Shown here one piece after another: positions 11,558 through 19,167 of a DNA stretch of 64,000 nucleotides; position 1 is the first letter of the stretch; the number at the start of each line of letters is the position of its first letter. This DNA comes from JBBROS01 sp965217935. GTDB lineage: Bacteria > Pseudomonadota > Alphaproteobacteria > Acetobacterales > Acetobacteraceae. The position numbers and the translations under genes are program-made. The DNA is taken from positions 1,550,001-1,614,000 of the forward strand of contig OZ244581.1 of NCBI GenBank assembly GCA_965217935.1, read 5' to 3'. Under the pieces are notes generated by a model. It was given only the letters and a program-made list of their open reading frames with translations. It ran no database searches and was not told the DNA's origin.

Positions 11558-13147
11558 TCAGGTCTTCTTCACGTCCCAGAAGATCGGATAGGGCGCCTTC
11601 ACGATCCCGCTCACATTCGAGCGCCAGGCCGTATACTGCTTGAAGAACCCGGTCGGGCCGTAGATGACGAAGTCCATGCCGTCGCGGTTCAGCTTCGCCA
11701 TGATCGCCTTCTCGGCGTCGAGGTCGGGCGCGTCGTACCAGGCGTTGATCCCGTCCTGGATCGCCTGGTTCTTCGGCCAGCCGAACCAGGCCGTCTCGCC
11801 GCCGCAGTCGAGCGCCGTGTAGGGCGCCGGGTTGATGCAGTCGGCGCCCGCGTGCCAGGTGTGGAACATGTTCCACCCGCCCTCCGAAGGCGGCTTCTTA
11901 CTGGCCCGGCGCGCGCCCACCGTGCCCCAGTCCAGCGCCTCGTAATCGACGTTCATGCCGATCCGCCCGAGCGCGTCCGCGGTCACGTCCCCCTCCGCCT
12001 TGGTGATGGCGATGTCGGTCGCCACCAGCAAACTCACCTTCTCGCCGTTGTAACCCGCTTCCTTCAGGAGCTTCTTGGCCGCGTCGTAGTCGCGGGGGCC
12101 TTTCAGGATCTCGCCCCCGGCATCGGTCGAGACCGCCGTCCCCGGCGTGAAATAGCTCGGCAGCCGCGCCCACAGCGTCTCGTCGTCGCCGACGATCGCC
12201 CGCATGTAGTCCTCCTGGTTGATCGCCATCATCGCCGCCCGCCGCACCCGCGCGTCGTTGAACGGCGGATACAGGTGGTTGAACCGCAGGCTGCCGATAT
12301 TGCCCAATGGGTCGGCGATGTCGAGCTTGACGTTGCGGTTGCGCTTCAGCAGCGGCACCAGGTCCGGGATCGGGTTCTCCCACCAATCCACCTCGCCGTT
12401 CTGCAGCGCCGCCGCCTTGGTCGCGTCGTCCGGCAGGATCAGCCACTCGATCCGGTCGAACAGCATCCGCCGCCCGCCGGAGAGCCAGTCGGCCGCCTCG
12501 GCGCGCGGCTGGTAGCCCTCGAACTTGGCGAACACCGCCTTGCTGCCCGGCACCCATTCGTCCTTCATGAACTTCATCGGCCCCGAGCCGACGTACTCGG
12601 TGATCAGCGTGAACGGGTCCGTCTTGGCGATCCGCTCAGGCATGATGAGCGCCACCGGCGCGTTGCCCTTGCCGATCGCGAACAGCATTTTCGGGAACGG
12701 CTTGCTCAGCTTGATGCTGACAGTGCGGTCATCCTGCGCGTCCATCGACACCAGAGTTTTGGCGATCCGCTGCCCCATCGTGTCGCGCACCATCCAGCGC
12801 TTGAGGCTGGCGATCACGTCCTTCGGCAGCACCGGCTCGCCGTCGTGGAACTTGAGGCCGGGCCGCAGCTTGAAGGTCCACTCCTTGAAGTCCGCCGAGT
12901 TGGTATGCCCCTCGCACATCTGCGGCTTGGGTTCGAGCTTGCTGTTCACGCCGTACAGCGTCTCCCAGACCATCAGGCTCGCGTTGCGCACCACGTATTG
13001 CGTGCCGGCCATGGAGTCGAGCGACGACAGGTTCGCCTGCGGCACGAAGCGCAGCAGGTTGGTGTCCTGCGCGCGGGCGAGGCGGGGAGCGGCCAGGCTG
13101 CCTAGGGCTGCGGCAGTGCCGGTGGCCAGGAAATCGCGACGCTTCAT
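11558..13147 (-). CDS. ABC transporter substrate-binding protein, family 5 (first of two)
   Basis: 529 residues, extracytoplasmic solute-binding protein of the peptide/nickel family. The N-terminus MKRRDFLATG plus an alanine-rich stretch ending ARAQD is a Tat signal, so it is exported folded. Family hallmark after the signal: LRFVPQANLSSLDSM and later FKLRPGLKFHDGEPVLPKDV. It lies directly before the permease genes. About the same length as the second binding protein at 13207-14784 and clearly homologous to it (shared KLRPGLKFHDGEP/TLRDGLKFHDGEP, LRFNHLYPPF/LRMNHLLPPF). Confidence 0.93.
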   Translation of the reverse strand: MKRRDFLATGTAAALGSLAAPRLARAQDTNLLRFVPQANLSSLDSMAGTQYVVRNASLMVWETLYGVNSKLEPKPQMCEGHTNSADFKEWTFKLRPGLKFHDGEPVLPKDVIASLKRWMVRDTMGQRIAKTLVSMDAQDDRTVSIKLSKPFPKMLFAIGKGNAPVALIMPERIAKTDPFTLITEYVGSGPMKFMKDEWVPGSKAVFAKFEGYQPRAEAADWLSGGRRMLFDRIEWLILPDDATKAAALQNGEVDWWENPIPDLVPLLKRNRNVKLDIADPLGNIGSLRFNHLYPPFNDARVRRAAMMAINQEDYMRAIVGDDETLWARLPSYFTPGTAVSTDAGGEILKGPRDYDAAKKLLKEAGYNGEKVSLLVATDIAITKAEGDVTADALGRIGMNVDYEALDWGTVGARRASKKPPSEGGWNMFHTWHAGADCINPAPYTALDCGGETAWFGWPKNQAIQDGINAWYDAPDLDAEKAIMAKLNRDGMDFVIYGPTGFFKQYTAWRSNVSGIVKAPYPIFWDVKKT

Positions 13148-13206
13148 GAAGGGCTGTGTCCTATCGTTTGCTGTAAATACTTAAGCACATATCGGGCCAA
13201 GCGGCC

Positions 13207-14784
13207 TCACGCCCGTTTCACGTTCCAGAAGATGGCGAACCCTTGCAGGACGCCTTGAAGGTCCGTCCGGTACGCCGTCGGCTGAAGATACTGCCCCATC
13301 GGGATATACGGCACGCTCTGGAACGCCTCCCGCTGGATGTCGGCGCAGATCCGTTTCTGCGCCGCCACGTCCGGCGCCTCGAACCAGGCATCCCGCAACT
13401 GCTCGATCTTCGGGTCCGTCGGCCAGCCGAACCAGGCCTTCTCCCCGTTGGCGCGCAACGAGATGTGCCCGGCCGGGTTCAGCATGTCGATCCCCGCCCA
13501 GGCGGTGCAGAACGCGCTCCACCCCCCCTCGCTCACCGGCCCCTTGTTGGCCCGGCGCGTCACCACGCTGCCCCAGTCGGTCGCCACGTAATCGACGTTC
13601 AGCCCCACCTGCTTGAGCATGTCGGCCGTCACGTCCGCCGACGCCTTCAGCACCGGGAAGTCGGTTGCCGCGATCAGCGCAACCTTCTCGCCCTTGTAGC
13701 CCGCCGCCTCGATCTCCCGCTTCACCTTCGGCAGGTCCCGCTTGCTGGTCAGCGCCTGCATGCCCGCGTCCGTCGCCATCGGCGTGCCGGGGCAGAAGAT
13801 CCCCACCCCGGCGTTCCACATCTTCGGGTCCGTGCCCGCGATGGCGGTCATGACGTCCTGCTGGTTGACCGCGCCCAGCAGGGCGCGGCGGATCGCCGGG
13901 TTGTCGAACGGCGGCAGCAGGTGGTTCATGCGCAGGATGCTGATCTGCCCCGAAGGCTCCTGCACCACCACCTTCACGTCGCGCGCCTGCTGCAGCAAGG
14001 GCATCAGGTCGATCGAGGCGTAGTCCCACCAGTCCTGCTCGCCCGCCATCACCGCCTGCGCCGCGGTCGCCTGGTCCGGGATCGTGGTCCACACCACCCG
14101 GTCGAAGTGCGCCATCTTCGGCCCGGCCGTGAAGCTCGACGTCCCGACCGCCCGCGGCACGTAGCCGTCGAACCGCTCATAGACCACCCGCGCGCCCGCG
14201 ATCCGCTCGATGGCCAGGAACCGGAACGGTCCGCTGCCGACCATCTCCGTCACCTGCGTCCCGGGATCGGTCTTGGCCAGTCGCTCCGGCATGATCACCG
14301 GCACGTAGGTCGACGTCTTGCCGAGCGCCGCGGGCAGCAACGGGAACGGGCGCTTCAGCCGGAACACGATCGTCTTGTCGTCCTTGGCGGAGAGCTCGTC
14401 GGTTGCGGCCATCAGCGCGTTGCCGAACGCGTCCCGCTTGCCCCACCGCTCGACGCTGGCCACGCAATCCCGCGCCCGCACCGGCTCGCCGTCGTGGAAT
14501 TTCAGGCCGTCGCGCAGCGTCAGCGTCCACAGCTTGCCGTCGTTCCCGGTATCGACGCCGCCGACCATCTGCGGCTGCGGCTGATAAGCGCCGTCGCTGC
14601 CGAACAGCGTGTCATAGACCATGAACCCGTGATTGCGGGTGACGTAGGCCGTGGTCCAGACCGGGTCGAGCACCGTCAGGTCGGACTGCGGGATGAACCG
14701 CAGCACGCGGGCGTCTTGCGCCCGGGAGACCATGGGGGCCGCGAGGGCTGCTGTTCCGGCTGCGATGAAGGTGCGGCGTCGCAT
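13207..14784 (-). CDS. ABC transporter substrate-binding protein, family 5 (second of two)
   Basis: 525 residues, paralogue of the protein encoded at 11558-13147 and first gene of the transporter operon. Tat-type N-terminus MRRRTFIAAG... ending VSRAQD. Shares LRFIPQSDLTVLDPVW and LRDGLKFHDGEPVRARD with the family. Two different binding proteins feeding one permease suggests two ligands or two affinities. Ligand unknown; proteins of this family bind peptides, opines, glutathione or nickel chelates. Confidence 0.93.
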   Translation of the reverse strand: MRRRTFIAAGTAALAAPMVSRAQDARVLRFIPQSDLTVLDPVWTTAYVTRNHGFMVYDTLFGSDGAYQPQPQMVGGVDTGNDGKLWTLTLRDGLKFHDGEPVRARDCVASVERWGKRDAFGNALMAATDELSAKDDKTIVFRLKRPFPLLPAALGKTSTYVPVIMPERLAKTDPGTQVTEMVGSGPFRFLAIERIAGARVVYERFDGYVPRAVGTSSFTAGPKMAHFDRVVWTTIPDQATAAQAVMAGEQDWWDYASIDLMPLLQQARDVKVVVQEPSGQISILRMNHLLPPFDNPAIRRALLGAVNQQDVMTAIAGTDPKMWNAGVGIFCPGTPMATDAGMQALTSKRDLPKVKREIEAAGYKGEKVALIAATDFPVLKASADVTADMLKQVGLNVDYVATDWGSVVTRRANKGPVSEGGWSAFCTAWAGIDMLNPAGHISLRANGEKAWFGWPTDPKIEQLRDAWFEAPDVAAQKRICADIQREAFQSVPYIPMGQYLQPTAYRTDLQGVLQGFAIFWNVKRA

Positions 14785-14866
14785 GGCTGGCGTCCAGGTT
14801 ATTTCTTGTCAGGAAAACAAAACCACGGACCGCCCCGCGGCGCCAGCGCCATGCGGGCGCTGCTGA

Positions 14867-14943
14867 GCCGCCTTGAAAGACGCACCATTTTTCACGTCAT
14901 GACGTCGAGCCGTCCCGCGAAATGACGCGTGGACCCTTGGCGC
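14867..14943 (+). repeat. Degenerate A-family palindromic element
   Basis: Contains the A layout (CCTTGAAAGACGCA, then CATTTTTCACG, then GAGCCGTCCCGCGAAATGA) with several changes from the copies at 5790 and 49923, including a damaged inner hairpin (GACGTCGAGCCGTC). It is followed at about 14953-14978 by half of a D-type sequence (CCAGTCAGGACGATTGCAG). Located in the divergent gap between the binding-protein gene and the next glycosyltransferase. Confidence 0.6.
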
Positions 14944-15004
14944 CCTAATTTTTCCAGTCAGGACGATTGCAGTGTAAGCAGATCGTGAACCGCCGGACTT
15001 TGCC

Positions 15005-15985
15005 ATGCCCCCCCCCATCCGCGTCGCCGTGCTCATCCCCTGCTACAACGAAGAAGTCGCCATCGCCCGCGTCGTCCGCGACTTCCGCGCCGCCCTGCCC
15101 GGCGCCGCCGTCTACGTCTACGACAACAACTCCAGCGACAACACCATCGCCGCCGCCCGCGGGGCCGGCGCCATCGTCCAGCTCGAGACGCATCAGGGCA
15201 AGGGCCACGTCATCCGCCGCATGTTCGCCGACGTGGAGGCCGACATCTACGTCCTCGTCGACGGCGACGACACCTACGACGCCGCCGCCGCCCCGGCCAT
15301 GATCGAGCGCGCGCTGACGGGCGGGCTCGACATGGTCAACGGCACCCGGGTCACCGACGCCGAGGCCGCCTACCGCCCCGGCCACCGCACCGGCAACAAG
15401 GTGCTGACCGGCATCGTCCGCCTGATCTTCGGCAAGCAGGTGTCCGACATGCTTTCCGGCTACCGCGTGTTCTCCCGCCGGTTCGTGAAATCCTTCCCCG
15501 CCCTGTCCGCCGGGTTCGAAACGGAAACCGAGTTCACCGTTCACGCCCTGGAGCTGCGGATGCCGGTGGGCGAGGTGCCGACCCGCTACAAGGAGCGCCC
15601 CCCCGGCTCGGTCTCCAAGCTCAACACCTACGCCGACGGCCTGCGCATCCTGCGCACCATCGTCATCCTGGTGAAGGAGGAGCGCCCGTTGCAATTCTTC
15701 TTCGCGTCCGCCCTCCTCCTCGCCCTCGTCGCGAGCGCCCTCGCCGTGCCGCTCCTCATCGTCTACTGGCAAACCGGCTTGGTCCCCCGGCTGCCGACCG
15801 CCGTGCTGGCCACCGGGCTGATGCTGCTGGCCGCCCTGTCGACGACCGTGGGGTTTATCCTCGACTCAGTCGCCCGGGGGCGGAAAGAGATCAAGCGGCT
15901 GGCATACCTCGCCGTGCCGCCGCCGCGGATGGACCAGGAGCGGGTCAGCCGCCATGAAACCGCAGGCCGGGCAAGCAGCATCTGA
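15005..15985 (+). CDS. Family 2 glycosyltransferase, polyprenol-phosphate sugar transferase type
   Basis: 326 residues. GT-A domain with VAVLIPCYNEEVAI, VYDNNSSDNT, LVDGDDTYD (metal site) and SDMLSGYRVFSRRFVK, as in DPM1/GtrB-like enzymes. Two C-terminal hydrophobic segments (about residues 230-290) anchor it to the membrane. Probably transfers a sugar from a nucleotide donor to undecaprenyl phosphate or a cell-surface glycan. Unlike the enzyme at 5880 it has no GtrA domain. It precedes a lower-GC insert. Confidence 0.9.
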   Translation: MPPPIRVAVLIPCYNEEVAIARVVRDFRAALPGAAVYVYDNNSSDNTIAAARGAGAIVQLETHQGKGHVIRRMFADVEADIYVLVDGDDTYDAAAAPAMIERALTGGLDMVNGTRVTDAEAAYRPGHRTGNKVLTGIVRLIFGKQVSDMLSGYRVFSRRFVKSFPALSAGFETETEFTVHALELRMPVGEVPTRYKERPPGSVSKLNTYADGLRILRTIVILVKEERPLQFFFASALLLALVASALAVPLLIVYWQTGLVPRLPTAVLATGLMLLAALSTTVGFILDSVARGRKEIKRLAYLAVPPPRMDQERVSRHETAGRASSI

Positions 15986-16027
15986 TCGCATGGGCGGCAT
16001 CGAACGTGCGCGATCGTTGTCAGCCTG

Positions 16028-16477
16028 ATGGCACGCAAGCCCGCGAACAGGCATCGGCCCGATGACACGGACCGGCCGCACTTTGAATTCTGCGTGTCCG
16101 GCAGGCCTGTATCGGCGCAAGCCAAAAACAGGCTCCTGCTTGAAGTCTGGAAAGATGCTGTGAGGGAGGCCGCACAGGCCATGTGGGTTGCCGCACGGCC
16201 CAGATTGCAAGCCGACGTCGAACTGAGGATAACGCACGACTCGGAAAGGCGGATCGCGGATAGAGACAATCTGATGAAGCCGATCCAGGACGCACTGCAA
16301 GGGATCGTCTACGATAATGATAGGCAGGTGAGAGATGCATCCTGCAATTGGCGAAACATCAATGGTCGATTTACCATCCGCAATCTGGCGTTGCCCTTGG
16401 CGATAGCCTTTTCGAACGGGAGCGAGTTCTTGCACATTCGTATCTGGAACAGCCCGGACACCGAGGACCTTGGCTGA
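16028..16477 (+). CDS. RusA-family Holliday junction resolvase-like nuclease
   Basis: 149 residues. The RusA signature is plain: DRDNLMKPIQDALQGIVYDN with D78, D80 and K84 spaced as D70, D72 and K76 of E. coli RusA, followed by acidic D96/D98 near the position of the fourth catalytic residue. RusA enzymes cut four-way DNA junctions and are usually prophage-encoded, but no phage gene is nearby. Base composition is visibly less GC-rich than the flanks. The next gene overlaps its stop (TGATG), so the pair is one unit. Confidence 0.85.
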   Translation: MARKPANRHRPDDTDRPHFEFCVSGRPVSAQAKNRLLLEVWKDAVREAAQAMWVAARPRLQADVELRITHDSERRIADRDNLMKPIQDALQGIVYDNDRQVRDASCNWRNINGRFTIRNLALPLAIAFSNGSEFLHIRIWNSPDTEDLG

Positions 16478-17121
16478 TGCCGCATCTACATGAGCAAACG
16501 GAGAAAGACGCCCAATCAAGGATCGCACGCAAGTATCGGACCCTTGGTTACGAAGTCCTGGAAAACCCTGGACCTGACCGGCTTCCGGATTTCATGCATG
16601 GCGTAACTCCGGACATCATCGCACAGAGCAGACGAGACAACGTCGTCATCGAGATTAAGCGGCACGCTTCTCTCAAGGGCTCGAACGATCTCGTCGGCAT
16701 CGCCGAACGTGTCTCGGGCCGTCCTGACTGGCGCTTCGAACTCGTCGTGTTTGACGACGCTGATGACGTCGCATCGCCCTTGCCCGGGACTGATTACGAG
16801 CATTTGTGGAATATGGTCCGCATCGCAAACAGGCACGGCCTGTTTGAGATGGCCTATGCCTATCTTATTCAGATGATCGCTTGCACCGTCCAGAGTCTTG
16901 CGAAGAAGAATCAGATCTCTTTGAGAGAGAAGAGCGATAGAACTCTTCTTCTAGATCTCGGTTTCAGAGGCATAGTGCCCGATCGCCTGCTTGAACAGTG
17001 CCTTTCCGCACTGTCTACCCGGAATAATCTTATTCATTCATTTGACCAATCAACGTCAGTATCACAGCAAGATGTTCTAAGCCTAACTGCCCTGGCTGTC
17101 GAATTGAGACAGCTTTCGTAA
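16477..17121 (+). CDS. PD-ExK nuclease-like domain fused to a HEPN-like domain (candidate defence protein)
   Basis: 214 residues; start chosen at the ATG overlapping the rusA-like stop. Residues about 10-95 look like a restriction-endonuclease fold of the archaeal-resolvase-like kind: YRTLGYEVLENPGPDRLPDF, then P45-D46, then VIEIK with E59 and K61. Residues about 105-214 are all-helical and contain R182-N-N-L-I-H187, the Rx4H motif of HEPN ribonuclease domains. A DNase-like plus RNase-like fusion beside a RusA homologue suggests nucleic-acid surveillance or abortive defence. Domain calls are by motif only. Lower GC than its neighbours, so probably acquired. Confidence 0.65.
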   Translation: MPHLHEQTEKDAQSRIARKYRTLGYEVLENPGPDRLPDFMHGVTPDIIAQSRRDNVVIEIKRHASLKGSNDLVGIAERVSGRPDWRFELVVFDDADDVASPLPGTDYEHLWNMVRIANRHGLFEMAYAYLIQMIACTVQSLAKKNQISLREKSDRTLLLDLGFRGIVPDRLLEQCLSALSTRNNLIHSFDQSTSVSQQDVLSLTALAVELRQLS

Positions 17122-17132
17122 GTCCATGCCCA

Positions 17133-17960
17133 ATGCCGCGCAAGCGCTCAGGCCGAAAGGAGGACCACCTGCTCCGCCCGCTCCTCACCCTCCTGCTCCT
17201 CCTACCCCTCTGTGCCGCGGCCCAGCAAACCCGTATCATCGGCGGCCCGGGCGCAGGCTGCATCGCCGGCGCGGTGCAACTGCCCGCCCAAGGCCCGGGC
17301 TTTCAGACCATCCGATCCAGCAAAAGCCATTTCTGGGGCGCTCCCACCACCATCGCCGCCCTGGAGCTCCTCGCCGCCCGCGCCCATGCCGCCGGACTGC
17401 CCGACCTTTACATGAACGACATCGGCAAGCGCTACGGCGGCCCCTTTCCCGGCGTCCACGCCACCCATATGCTCGGCCTCGACGCCGACGTCTGGCTCGA
17501 CGTCCGCCCCAAGCAGCCCCTCTCCGCCGCCGAACGCGACGCCGTCGAAGTCCAGAGCCTAGTCATGCCGGACGGCCGCGAGATCAACCAAGCACTATGG
17601 TCCAAGGACCACGTCACCCTGCTCCGCCTTGCAGCTACCCTCCCCGGCGTTGACCGTGTTCTCGTCAACCCGGCCATCAAACGCGAACTCTGCCGCGATG
17701 CCGTCGGCGACCGCTCCTGGCTCAACGTCGTCCGCCCGTGGTATGGCCACGCCGCCCATATGCACATCCATTTCCGCTGCCCGCCGGGCCAAGCGGAGTG
17801 CGCCGATCAAGCTCCCCGCCCCGCCGGCGAAGGCTGCGACGCCGGCCTGCAATGGTGGTTCGACCAGCTTGACCTGCCGCCCAAGCCCCCCGGCAAGCCA
17901 GCCCCTCCCCCGGTCCTGCCGGCCGCCTGCAAGGCCATCATGGCCGGCAAGCCCGGTTGA
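17133..17960 (+). CDS. mepA: Penicillin-insensitive murein endopeptidase
   Basis: 275 residues. Signal peptide LLRPLLTLLLLLPLCAAAQQ, then the LAS-metallopeptidase zinc motifs HATHMLGLDADVWLD and the C-terminal HAAHMHIHFRCP, with conserved Cys residues. Cleaves D-Ala-meso-DAP cross-links in the periplasm. The MFS gene downstream starts inside its stop codon (TTGA). Confidence 0.93.
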   Translation: MPRKRSGRKEDHLLRPLLTLLLLLPLCAAAQQTRIIGGPGAGCIAGAVQLPAQGPGFQTIRSSKSHFWGAPTTIAALELLAARAHAAGLPDLYMNDIGKRYGGPFPGVHATHMLGLDADVWLDVRPKQPLSAAERDAVEVQSLVMPDGREINQALWSKDHVTLLRLAATLPGVDRVLVNPAIKRELCRDAVGDRSWLNVVRPWYGHAAHMHIHFRCPPGQAECADQAPRPAGEGCDAGLQWWFDQLDLPPKPPGKPAPPPVLPAACKAIMAGKPG

Positions 17961-19114
17961 CCCCGGCACGCCGCCGCAGCGCAGGCGTTGCCGCCGCCGG
18001 GTTCGGCACCTTCGTCAACCTCTACGCCACCCAGTCCCTGCTTCCCACCCTCGCCCTCGACTTCGAGACCAGCCTCGCCCACACCGGCCTGACCATCACG
18101 CTCCCGCTCATCGCCGTCGCCCTCGTCGCTCCCTTCGTCGGCGGCATATCCGACATCCTCGGCCGCCGCCGTCTCATCGTGGCCGCGAGCCTGCTCCTCG
18201 TGCTTCCCACCTTGCTCGCCGCCACCGCGCCCACGCTGACCGCCCTCGTGGCCTGGCGCTTCGCCCAGGGCCTGCTGCTCCCTTTCATCTTCGCCGTCAC
18301 CGTCGCCTACATCGCCGACGAGTGCCCCGGCCCCGAGGCCGTCCGCGCCACCGGGATCTACGCCATCGGCACCATCGTCGGCGGCTTCAGCGGCCGTTTC
18401 ATCGCCGGCTGGAGCGCCGACCTGCTGAACTGGCGCGCCGCCTTCGTCGCCCTGGCCGCCGCAACCCTTGCCGCAGCCCTCGCCGTCACCGTCCTTCTGC
18501 CGCAAGAACGCCGCTTCCAGCCCGCGTCAGGCTGGCGCGGCACCCTCGCCGGCTTCGCCGACCACCTGCGCAACCGCCAGGTGCTGGCCACCTGCGCCAT
18601 CGGCTTCGCGGTCCTGTTCTCCATCACCGCCACCTTCACCTACGCCAACTTCTTTCTCGCGGCCCCGCCCTACGGCCTCGGCCCCGCCGCCCTCGGCTCC
18701 ATCTTCGTCGTCTACCTCCTGGGCGCCGCCGCCACGCCGCTATCCAGCCGCCTCGCGCTGCGCATCGGCCGGACCCGAACCGTCTGGGTCGGCGCCGCCG
18801 CCGCCGCGAGCGGCCTTCTCCTCACCCTCGCCCATCCCTTGCCGCTCATCGTCCTCGGCATGGCCCTGGTCGCCATCGGCATCTTCGTCGAGCAGGTCCT
18901 GTCCATCGGCTACGTGGCCCTCGCCGCCCGCGGCGCGCGCTCCTCCGCCGTCGGCCTCTACGTCACCTGCTACTACGTGGGCGGCAGCCTGGGCGGCATC
19001 GTCCCCGCCCTGATCTACGCCCGCCTCGGCTGGCCCGGCTGCGTCGCCCTCGTCCTCCTGGTGCAAGCCGCCGCCATAACGATCACCTGGCGCGTCTGGC
19101 CCCGCCGGGTTTAA
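17957..19114 (+). CDS. Major facilitator superfamily transporter
   Basis: 385 residues, about 12 membrane helices, with the MFS signature GGISDILGRRRLIV between helices 2 and 3 and FAQGLLLPFIFAVTVAYIADE in helix 4/5, similar to the YnfM-like arabinose-efflux group. Begins at TTG overlapping the mepA stop, giving MTPARRRSAGVAAAGFGTF. Substrate not predictable; likely an exporter. Confidence 0.88.
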   Translation: MTPARRRSAGVAAAGFGTFVNLYATQSLLPTLALDFETSLAHTGLTITLPLIAVALVAPFVGGISDILGRRRLIVAASLLLVLPTLLAATAPTLTALVAWRFAQGLLLPFIFAVTVAYIADECPGPEAVRATGIYAIGTIVGGFSGRFIAGWSADLLNWRAAFVALAAATLAAALAVTVLLPQERRFQPASGWRGTLAGFADHLRNRQVLATCAIGFAVLFSITATFTYANFFLAAPPYGLGPAALGSIFVVYLLGAAATPLSSRLALRIGRTRTVWVGAAAAASGLLLTLAHPLPLIVLGMALVAIGIFVEQVLSIGYVALAARGARSSAVGLYVTCYYVGGSLGGIVPALIYARLGWPGCVALVLLVQAAAITITWRVWPRRV

Positions 19115-19167
19115 GCCGCCGCCGAACGCCCCACGTAACCCGCACCACTCTTCGGGAACCCCCGCCA

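Noticed and set aside
16028..17121. Prophage remnant
   Set aside because: RusA is often phage-borne, but no integrase, repressor, structural or lysis gene flanks the pair; mepA is a chromosomal-type endopeptidase, not an endolysin.
17629..19167. Upstream extension of the orphan molybdopterin subunit frame to 17629
   Set aside because: The extension overlaps mepA and the MFS gene in another frame and is arginine/proline-rich; the family N-terminus starts at 19168.
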